From: Autumnicola patrickiae
GTDB taxonomy: Bacteria; Bacteroidota; Bacteroidia; Flavobacteriales; Flavobacteriaceae
Length of the DNA: 64,000 nt
Direction of reading: 5' to 3'
Assembly: GCF_031846525.1 (NCBI RefSeq)
Contig: NZ_JAVRHM010000004.1
Location: forward strand, 1 to 64,000
Part shown: one piece after another, positions 52,808-58,656 of the stretch
How positions within the stretch are numbered: the first letter of the stretch is position 1
Layout of the letters: the number at the start of each line of letters is the position of its first letter
The notes under the pieces: generated by a model
What the model was told of the DNA's origin: nothing
Database searches by the model: none
The model's input: the letters and a program-made list of their open reading frames with translations, nothing else
Made by a program: the position numbers and the translations under genes

Positions 52808-53631
52808 TACAAACTATTTTTATATGTACCTAAAACTTTTAGTTGCTCTGTCATTACTTCAAGTATTTCCATTGCCTTTTGAAAGCCTTCGTATTCTTCA
52901 AAAGTAACATCCACAAAAAATGAATATTTCCACGGTGTTTCTATGATTGGCATACTCTGGATCTTCGTCATATCCAGGTCAAAATCCCGAATAATATTCA
53001 ACACGGAAACAAGACTACCCCTTTTACTTTCCAGTTCAAATTTTAAGGACGCCTTATTAATTATATCTCCGTTTGGCTCCTTCTTTTTCATACTCAAAAT
53101 CAGGAATCGGGTAGCATTACTTTTTTTGGTATGGATACTTTGCGCAAGCATTTCTAGGTTAAAAATCCGGGCTGCCGCTTTGCTTGCTACCGCACCAACG
53201 TGCTTTAATTCCTTTTCGTTAATCCGTTTTGCAACCTCTGCCGTATCTGCATCTTCAATTAGCTTGATATGTGGGTACTTTTTGAAGAAATCCTTACACT
53301 GCAGCAATGCCATGGGATGTGAAAATACTTTCTTGATCTTCTCTATAGACTGCCCCGGCAAAGCCATAAGGTTCATATCTATCGGAATATAATGTTCACC
53401 AATAACTTTTATGTTATTTTCATCAATCATAGCATAATTGGGCAAAATAGAACCTGCTATGGAATTCTCTATGGCCATCACAGCCTCATCTGCTTCCCCG
53501 GAAACCAGTGCGGCAACCAATTCACGAAATGACATACACTCCATCACCTCAATCTCTTCATGGTAATACTGTTGTGCCACCAAATGATGAAAGGAACCCT
53601 GAATTCCCTGAATTGCTATTTTTTTATCCAT
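52807..53631 (-). CDS. pheA: Prephenate dehydratase with ACT domain
   Basis: 274 residues. Residues about 1-180 are the catalytic domain (IQGIQGSFHHLVAQQY, AVMAIENSIAGSI, ATRFLILS). Residues about 190-274 are an ACT domain (SLVSVLNIIRDFDLDMTKIQ, PWKYSFFVDV) that binds phenylalanine for feedback control. It makes phenylpyruvate. It is the first structural gene of the aromatic operon, 70 bases after the leader peptide and just after the attenuator. Confidence 0.92.
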   Translation of the reverse strand: MDKKIAIQGIQGSFHHLVAQQYYHEEIEVMECMSFRELVAALVSGEADEAVMAIENSIAGSILPNYAMIDENNIKVIGEHYIPIDMNLMALPGQSIEKIKKVFSHPMALLQCKDFFKKYPHIKLIEDADTAEVAKRINEKELKHVGAVASKAAARIFNLEMLAQSIHTKKSNATRFLILSMKKKEPNGDIINKASLKFELESKRGSLVSVLNIIRDFDLDMTKIQSMPIIETPWKYSFFVDVTFEEYEGFQKAMEILEVMTEQLKVLGTYKNSL

Positions 53632-53645
53632 TTAAAATTTGATCT

Positions 53646-53677
53646 AAAAAAAAAGTCCCGACTTTTAGATCGAGACT
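53646..53677 (-). terminator. Attenuator terminator before pheA
   Basis: On the minus strand an 8-bp stem (AGTCTCGA at 53677-53670 with TCGGGACT at 53661-53654, one G-U pair), an 8-base loop and an uninterrupted run of nine T (53654-53646) lie between the leader peptide stop and the pheA start. A complete intrinsic terminator in front of the first structural gene is the signature of transcription attenuation. Confidence 0.8.
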
Positions 53678-53700
53678 CTTATATAATTTAGTACAGTTAA

Positions 53701-53778
53701 TTACAAAGCATTCCCGATCCTATCTCTGGTATAGAAATAAAAATAATAGAATGCGTTCCAGGTAATTAAGTTGTTCAT
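53701..53778 (-). CDS. Leader peptide of the Phe/Tyr operon
   Basis: A 25-codon frame, ATG at 53778 to TAA at 53703-53701, with the core NAFYYFYFYT: two Phe and four Tyr plus an initial Phe in seven consecutive codons, after a Trp. It ends 24 bases before the attenuator stem. Ribosome stalling at these codons when charged tRNA-Phe or tRNA-Tyr is scarce would favour transcription into pheA-aminotransferase-tyrA-aroG, just as pheL and pheA leader peptides work in enterobacteria. It is too short for routine gene calling. A near-consensus promoter lies just upstream. Confidence 0.8.
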   Translation of the reverse strand: MNNLITWNAFYYFYFYTRDRIGNAL

Positions 53779-53796
53779 TATTTCACTGTTACAGGG

Positions 53797-53824
53797 CTAA
53801 AGTAGCATTAAATTTCAAAAACAA
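53797..53824 (-). promoter_or_regulatory. Likely promoter of the aromatic operon
   Basis: On the minus strand TTG (53824-53822), a 17-base spacer and TACTTTAG (53804-53797), one mismatch from TAnnTTTG, lie about 19 bases before the leader-peptide start. Confidence 0.5.
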
Positions 53825-54015
53825 GAATAATTTTTCTTCTTTTTTTAACTTTTTATTAATTTCATTTCGGAATTCTGTTTTTACAAAAGGATTACTAAAA
53901 ATTGTCATTTTTAATAAGTCTTTATTCCGAATAGTTTAAACGGAAAATTATTCTTCTACGGAAGAAAAAATAAATAGACTTTTTTCCTCAACACATAAGG
54001 ATGATAATTAATCCT
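53825..54015. other. Divergent gap between the aromatic operon and gldA
   Basis: An AT-rich stretch of about 190 bases between two divergent promoters. No open frame or structured RNA was recognised. Confidence 0.4.
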
Positions 54016-54023
54016 TACTTTTG
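54016..54023 (+). promoter_or_regulatory. -7 box of gldA
   Basis: TACTTTTG fits TAnnTTTG exactly and lies 15 bases before the ATG at 54039. It overlaps an in-frame TTG at 54021, arguing against that TTG as the start. Confidence 0.55.
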
Positions 54024-54038
54024 AAAAAAAGAAAATTT

Positions 54039-54962
54039 ATGTCCATTTCAGTTGAAGGGATTTCTAAATTTTACGGAAATCAAAAAGCCCTGGATGCCGT
54101 TTCATTTTCTATTGAAAAGGGTGAAATTGTAGGTTTTCTTGGCCCTAACGGAGCTGGAAAATCTACTTTAATGAAAATCCTTACCGGCTACTTACCTCAT
54201 TCTGAAGGGAAAGCTGAAGTAAATGGAATCCTGTTAGGAGAAGATATACATCAAATCCAAAAGGGAATTGGATATCTGCCGGAACATAATCCCTTGTATA
54301 CGGAAATGTATGTAAGGGAATATCTTGCTTTTAACGCAAAGGTTTATGGCATAGGTAAAGAAAGGATAGAAGAAGTAATTGAACTTACCCGCCTTACTCC
54401 TGAAGCAGATAAAAAAATTGAACAACTTTCCAAGGGTTACCGGCAGCGGGTTGGTCTGGCTTCAGCATTGCTTCATGATCCCGAAGTTCTTATTCTGGAT
54501 GAACCTACCACCGGGCTGGATCCAAACCAGCTTGTGGAAATCAGGAATCTCATCCGGAATATTGGCAAAAATAAAACCATTTTTCTTTCTACCCATATCA
54601 TGCAGGAAGTGGAAGCTATTTGTGAAAGGGTGATTATCATCGATCACGGAAAAGTAGTGGCCGACAAGAAAATGGCAGAACTTCGGGACGAAAATGAGCA
54701 AATTATCGTAGTGGAATTTGATTATCGTATCGAGGATGTGGCCCTAAAAAAACTTCCGCATTTAATCAGCGCAAGGAATATTGGTGGTTTTGCTTACGAA
54801 CTTTGTTTTGATGCTAAAAAAGATATGCGCCCTGCTGTCTTTGATTTCGCACATGATAACGGACTAAAAACCCTTCAATTAAACCGAAAAACTAAAAACC
54901 TTGAAAGTCTTTTTGCCGAACTTACAAAAAGCCCCTCAACCCCCGAAGGGGGAGCTTCGTAG
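54039..54962 (+). CDS. gldA: Gliding-motility ABC transporter ATP-binding protein GldA
   Basis: About 307 residues from the ATG at 54039. Walker A is GPNGAGKST, the signature is LSKGYRQRVGLASALLHD and Walker B is LILDEPTTGLDP. GldA is needed with GldF and GldG for gliding motility in Flavobacteriia; those partners are not in this window. The last residues (KSPSTPEGGAS) are encoded by a dispersed C/G-rich repeat and are not part of the conserved protein, meaning the repeat replaced or extended the original stop. It acts at the inner face of the cytoplasmic membrane. Confidence 0.9.
   Translation: MSISVEGISKFYGNQKALDAVSFSIEKGEIVGFLGPNGAGKSTLMKILTGYLPHSEGKAEVNGILLGEDIHQIQKGIGYLPEHNPLYTEMYVREYLAFNAKVYGIGKERIEEVIELTRLTPEADKKIEQLSKGYRQRVGLASALLHDPEVLILDEPTTGLDPNQLVEIRNLIRNIGKNKTIFLSTHIMQEVEAICERVIIIDHGKVVADKKMAELRDENEQIIVVEFDYRIEDVALKKLPHLISARNIGGFAYELCFDAKKDMRPAVFDFAHDNGLKTLQLNRKTKNLESLFAELTKSPSTPEGGAS
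54931..54957. repeat. C/G-rich hairpin repeat at the 3' end of gldA
   Basis: The segment carrying CCCCTCAACCCCCGAAG then GGGGGAGCTT (54931-54957) supplies the last codons of gldA and, in inverted form, recurs at 55396-55424 in the convergent gene. CCCCC/GGGGG arms around GAA can fold into a terminator-like hairpin. Confidence 0.7.
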
Positions 54963-54982
54963 AAAACGCTATTAAATACTTT

Positions 54983-55007
54983 GTCAGTTCGAGCGAAGTG
55001 GAGACCC
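54983..55007 (+). repeat. GTCAGTTCGAGCG dispersed repeat, copy 1
   Basis: GTCAGTTCGAGCGAAGTGGAG; a related copy lies at 55318-55343 and an inverted partial copy (ACTCGAACTGAC) at 55133-55144. Confidence 0.65.
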
Positions 55008-55317
55008 TGAATTTACCAGTGTTTTCTTGATCAGATAGGTGATAAGAAATTGAATCGGGACCCGAGGGAACTTGGAACTTTCAACCTGTTCTCGATACAT
55101 TTTTTCCTTCCGCTACCGCTACAGCAAAAAACACTCGAACTGACGTCTTTCATTTGTTTATGCTACTTCTAACTTGCCCCCCGGTTCCGCTCGAGGTGAC
55201 CAAAGAAACTTTTAATAGTGAAAAAAGTGAGGCTTCAAATTTGGCAATTATCGGTCTTTAGAAATCAGAAGGATCAGAAATTTAAATTTTCGAATCGTAG
55301 AGACACGTCAGGTTTTA

Positions 55318-55384
55318 GTCAGTTCGAGCGTAGTCGAGAATTCATACAATTCCTCTCTTTAAAAGAACCTCTCGACTCCGCTCC
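55318..55384. repeat. GTCAGTTCGAGCG dispersed repeat, copy 2, forming a hairpin
   Basis: GTCAGTTCGAGCGTAGTCGA (from 55318) and TCTCGACTCCGCT (55371-55383) are inverted with one mismatch over 13 bases, so the unit can fold into a stem with a ~30-base loop, just before the stop region of the DUF2807 gene. Confidence 0.6.
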
Positions 55385-55390
55385 TCATAT

Positions 55391-56170
55391 TTAAAAGCCC
55401 CCTTCGGGGGTTGGGGGAAAAACAAGTTTCCCTGTATAGAATTCTTCTACATCAACAACAGGCGGTTTAATAATGCAAATTACATCCCCACTACTTCTTA
55501 TTTCCCCGGTAACGGACTGCTGCGGATTCAGGATCATCTTATTTGTTCCGCGATGGAAGATCTCACTATGCTGAACAACCAGATCGCCGGCTTCCAGCCT
55601 CCCATCCCCGGCAGCAAAGAATATATTTAAATTTTCCACTTTTCCGGAGAGAAAATAATTGGAATACTGGTCATTCGTAATCCGAAGGTTTTCCACATCC
55701 AGATTCAGTTTAAAATCCCCGACAGTACGAATGGTAGAATCATCCTCCTGATTAAAAGATCGCAGCCATAAATTGGCAAATTTCAGCACACCTATACTTT
55801 CTATCGTGCTGCCGCTACTATTCTGCAGCCACGTAAGATCGGGAACAGTAACATAAACTTTAGTGACTTCATACTCCCGGAACAGGTTACAAGAATTGCC
55901 ATTTTTTATACTCAACCTGGAATTTTCAACTTCAACCGTAATCTCATCTTTTAAATTTTCTCCGGTTTCGACAATTACTATCTGCTCTGGTCCCTGTTGA
56001 ATGAATAATTTCACCCTTTCATAAACTATAATTTCATCAAAAGTTTCTACTTCAACTTCGTCTTGCACAATTTCCCCCGCCCCTTTAAAGCAGGTGGCAG
56101 CCTCGTCTGGGGAGCATCCGGAAAACAGAATTCCGATAAACAATATGTAGAAAACCTTTCTCATCTTCAT
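55391..56170 (-). CDS. DUF2807 (head-GIN domain) lipoprotein
   Basis: 259 residues. A lipoprotein signal ends at LFSGC. The rest is a beta-helix of the putative auto-transporter adhesin head GIN domain, with repeating short strands (FDEIIVYERVKLFIQQGPEQ, LQNSSGSTIESIG). It is likely at the outer membrane. Its final residues PPTPEGGF come from the same C/G-rich repeat that ends gldA on the opposite strand. It abuts the PagL-like gene directly (no gap), so the two are co-transcribed. Confidence 0.8.
   Translation of the reverse strand: MKMRKVFYILFIGILFSGCSPDEAATCFKGAGEIVQDEVEVETFDEIIVYERVKLFIQQGPEQIVIVETGENLKDEITVEVENSRLSIKNGNSCNLFREYEVTKVYVTVPDLTWLQNSSGSTIESIGVLKFANLWLRSFNQEDDSTIRTVGDFKLNLDVENLRITNDQYSNYFLSGKVENLNIFFAAGDGRLEAGDLVVQHSEIFHRGTNKMILNPQQSVTGEIRSSGDVICIIKPPVVDVEEFYTGKLVFPPTPEGGF
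55396..55424. repeat. C/G-rich hairpin repeat at the 3' end of the DUF2807 gene
   Basis: GCCCCCTTCGGGGGTTGGGG (from 55397) is an inverted copy of the repeat at 54931-54957 and encodes the last codons of the DUF2807 protein. Confidence 0.7.
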
Positions 56171-57274
56171 CTATAATCGGTAACCTAAAGAAAATTCGAC
56201 AGCTTCGGCATTTGCACCATGTGCCCTAACAGTAGCCGAAACCCAAAAATGTTCACTAACCTTCCCGCGCAATCCTGCTCGTATATAGAGCTGGTCCACA
56301 TATTCGGTGTAAGGATAGTATATATAATAACCCAACTGCGTAACAACAGAAAGTTTATTGAATGTTAGCTGATGTCCCGCAAACAAGCCAACGCGATTTG
56401 CATCTTCGTCGCCCGAGGTATGCCCATTGGGAAAAGCGACCGACTGATAATAAATATATTCTTCCAAAGCTTTGGAATAGAAAAATTCTACACCTGCCTG
56501 TAATGTACTTTTTCTGTTTATCACTTTATCTGCAAAGACCGCAGCGGTTAGAAAAGGATATCGTGCAGATCCTATAACACCCATGGTATTTACTCCGCCG
56601 CGAAGTGCAAAATTAAGATGAACAGGCTCGGAGTATCTGTTTTCTTCCGGGTTCTTTGGAATATATTCCGGAGTATCTTCATGATCCAGCATATAATTCA
56701 CTCCAAGGTTAAAAGTCAACGTATTTGTACTGCTATTTGGCGATTTAAAATCGGCATTGGAATAGTGAAGCAGCGAAATTCCCGCCTGCAGACCAAAGCC
56801 TTTGTAGATATTTTCCCTGTGGAAATTTCCCATCAGGTAAGTGGAGCTCAAAATTTGGGAACCGTAAGCGTTGTTCCGGTAATTATCGTCCGGATGATAG
56901 GGATTGGACGCATAAGCCAGTCCCTGCCCTACCCTAAACATTAAATTCCGCTGTAAAAAATAGAAGCTTAAATGCGCATACAACCCTACATTCTCTCCAA
57001 GATGCTGATTCTTTAAATCCTGGTAAGTAAAAGAATATCCAACATCAGGATAATTGTAGCGCCGCTCCCAGTTTTCAAATCCATAGGTTTTACGCTGAAA
57101 ACTTAGGATGACCCCTGTAGGATGACCCGTAATAAGATGGGAGATATCAGGACTATGCTCCAAAATCGTTCCATAGAAATAATTGGCATCTTCCGAATAA
57201 AACTTCGGAGTTTTTTCCTGTGCATGTGATATTCCGCAGCAAAATAAAAGCAGGTAGAGGACAAATTTATTCAT
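56171..57274 (-). CDS. Acyloxyacyl hydrolase / PagL-like outer-membrane protein
   Basis: 367 residues with a signal peptide (LYLLLFCCGISHAQ) and a beta-barrel ending in Arg-Leu (FSLGYRL). The PagL-type active-site block is ISLLHYSNADFKSPN, with the His and Ser spaced as in lipid A 3-O-deacylases. It may remove or alter acyl chains of lipid A. The C-terminal half is longer than in enterobacterial PagL (about 150-180 residues), as is usual for Bacteroidota acyloxyacyl hydrolase annotations. A -7 box TAGATTTG (57289-57282, minus) lies 7 bases before the start. Confidence 0.78.
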   Translation of the reverse strand: MNKFVLYLLLFCCGISHAQEKTPKFYSEDANYFYGTILEHSPDISHLITGHPTGVILSFQRKTYGFENWERRYNYPDVGYSFTYQDLKNQHLGENVGLYAHLSFYFLQRNLMFRVGQGLAYASNPYHPDDNYRNNAYGSQILSSTYLMGNFHRENIYKGFGLQAGISLLHYSNADFKSPNSSTNTLTFNLGVNYMLDHEDTPEYIPKNPEENRYSEPVHLNFALRGGVNTMGVIGSARYPFLTAAVFADKVINRKSTLQAGVEFFYSKALEEYIYYQSVAFPNGHTSGDEDANRVGLFAGHQLTFNKLSVVTQLGYYIYYPYTEYVDQLYIRAGLRGKVSEHFWVSATVRAHGANAEAVEFSLGYRL

Positions 57275-57281
57275 GGCACCG

Positions 57282-57289
57282 CAAATCTA
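57282..57289 (-). promoter_or_regulatory. -7 box of the PagL-like gene
   Basis: TAGATTTG on the minus strand fits TAnnTTTG; no -33 TTG is seen at the expected distance. Confidence 0.45.
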
Positions 57290-57335
57290 ATACATTTGCG
57301 ATAATTGCCATTTTTGGCACCTCTCTTATTTTTAG

Positions 57336-58289
57336 CTAGAAAACCGCTTCTGCAATTTTCTGAATGTTAGAACTTTTTCCCATAGAATAATAATGCAAAA
57401 CCGGCGCTCCCCCATCCATTAACTCTTTAGATTGTTTAATACACCATTCCACTCCTACCTGCCGTACTTCTGCGTTATTTTTGCACTTTTCAACTTCTGA
57501 AATTAATTCTTCCGGAAGATCTATTCTGAATACCTGGGGCAATAATTGCAGGTGTCGCATTGTAGCAATTGGTTTTATTCCCGGAATTATTGGTACATTA
57601 ATACCTGCTTTTTTGGCGTCTTCTACAAATTTGAAGTATTTACTGTTATCAAAAAACATCTGAGTCACGATATAATCTGCCCCTTTATCTACTTTTTCTT
57701 TCAACCGCCGGAGATCTGATTTTAACGAAGGGGCTTCCAAATGTTTTTCAGGATAGCCCGCGACTCCAATACAAAAATCAGATTTATGATCTGCCTCGAT
57801 AACATCGTGCAAATATTTTCCCTGATTTAAACCCTGAATTTGCTCCACCAACTCACAGGCGTAATTATTACCACCTTCTGAAGGTTCAAAGTATTTTTGA
57901 TGGCTCATCGCATCTCCACGCAGCGCCATTACATTTTCAATACCCAAATAATGACAATCCACCAGCAGATACTCAGTTTCCTGCTTGGTAAAGCCACCGC
58001 AAAGCACATGAGGGACAGTATCTACGTTGTATTTATGTTTGATCGCGGCACAAATACCCACCGTTCCAGGGCGCATACGGGTAATTTGCCTATCCAGGAG
58101 CCCATCCCTTTCCACATATACATATTCTTCCCGGGAAGTTGTCACATCTATAAAAGGCGGTTGAAATTCCATTAAAGGATCTATATTATCATACAGCTCC
58201 TGAATATTTTTTCCCTTTTTGGGCGGCACGATTTCAAAAGAAAACAATGTTTTACCCTTTGCATTTTTAATGTGTTCTGTAACTTTCAT
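57336..58289 (-). CDS. metF: 5,10-methylenetetrahydrofolate reductase
   Basis: 317 residues. It reduces methylene-THF to methyl-THF, the methyl donor for methionine synthase. Family blocks are FSFEIVPPKKGKNIQELYD, RDGLLDRQITRMRPGTVG, ENVMALRGD and DYIVTQMFFDNSKYF with PIIPGIKPI. It lies downstream of the split metH genes, in the same direction but after a 367-base repeat-filled gap, so probably a separate or partly separate transcript. Confidence 0.93.
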   Translation of the reverse strand: MKVTEHIKNAKGKTLFSFEIVPPKKGKNIQELYDNIDPLMEFQPPFIDVTTSREEYVYVERDGLLDRQITRMRPGTVGICAAIKHKYNVDTVPHVLCGGFTKQETEYLLVDCHYLGIENVMALRGDAMSHQKYFEPSEGGNNYACELVEQIQGLNQGKYLHDVIEADHKSDFCIGVAGYPEKHLEAPSLKSDLRRLKEKVDKGADYIVTQMFFDNSKYFKFVEDAKKAGINVPIIPGIKPIATMRHLQLLPQVFRIDLPEELISEVEKCKNNAEVRQVGVEWCIKQSKELMDGGAPVLHYYSMGKSSNIQKIAEAVF

Positions 58290-58314
58290 GTAAACCTAAA
58301 ATTTCTTTATATAT

Positions 58315-58414
58315 GGGCGTTGCCTTACAGGCCGGGCTTTTCGCTATATCTTTTTCACCGAACTTCGCTTCGCTACGTGCCGTTAAAAAAGGATGCCGCT
58401 GCAATCCCTAACGC
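58315..58414. repeat. REP-like 100-bp intergenic repeat
   Basis: Starts GGGCGTTGCC and ends AATCCCTAACGC, with terminal GCGTT/AACGC complementarity and internal GCCGGGCTTTTCGC and GGATGCCGCTGCAATC. Elements with these features are common in flavobacterial intergenic regions. It lies between metH and metF. Confidence 0.55.
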
Positions 58415-58541
58415 ATTTATTTCAATCTAATTTCTTATTCTTTTATTCAAGAATTCGTAACCAAATCTTGAGCAGCTAAATTAAATGTAGCTTGATGCTT
58501 GTCTACACTTTTCCGCGACTCTAAGACCGATGATTCTTTCC

Positions 58542-58574
58542 AGACCTCTAAGGTTCTAAAAACCTTGCAGGTCT
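58542..58574. repeat. 33-base palindrome, diverged copy
   Basis: Arms AGACCT...AGGTT and AACCT...AGGTCT; same length and outer arms as the perfect copy at 58590-58622, with several changes inside. Confidence 0.65.
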
Positions 58575-58589
58575 ACCGAGTTTTCTTCC

Positions 58590-58622
58590 AGACCTCACAG
58601 GTTTTTAAAACCTGTGAGGTCT
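58590..58622 (-). terminator. 33-base perfect palindrome, terminator of metH
   Basis: Arms AGACCTCACAGGTTTT (58590-58605) and AAAACCTGTGAGGTCT (58607-58622) around one T, 35 bases after the metH part 2 stop. The same arms occur at 37982-38016 and in part at 63258-63286. Confidence 0.75.
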
Positions 58623-58656
58623 TTATTTCTTAATACTTCACTCTAACTTCTCAAAC

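Larger units (their letters stand above)
54963..55390. other. Repeat-filled convergent gap
   Basis: About 430 bases with no gene. It contains three copies of a GTCAGTTCGAGCG-type repeat (54983-55007 forward, 55133-55144 inverted partial, 55318-55343 forward), an inverted partner TCTCGACTCCGCT at 55371-55383, and a copy of the CGATAATTGCC motif at 55246-55256 (minus). This is a cluster of dispersed intergenic repeats between two convergent genes. Confidence 0.65.
58290..58656. other. Intergenic region between metH (part 2) and metF
   Basis: 367 bases without a gene. It contains the REP-like unit (58315-58414) and two 33-base palindromes (58542-58574 and 58590-58622). The rest is AT-rich. Confidence 0.6.

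Noticed and set aside
54021..54041. TTG at 54021 as the gldA start
   Set aside because: It overlaps a perfect -7 box, and the ATG at 54039 gives the normal GldA N-terminus MSISVEGISKFYG.
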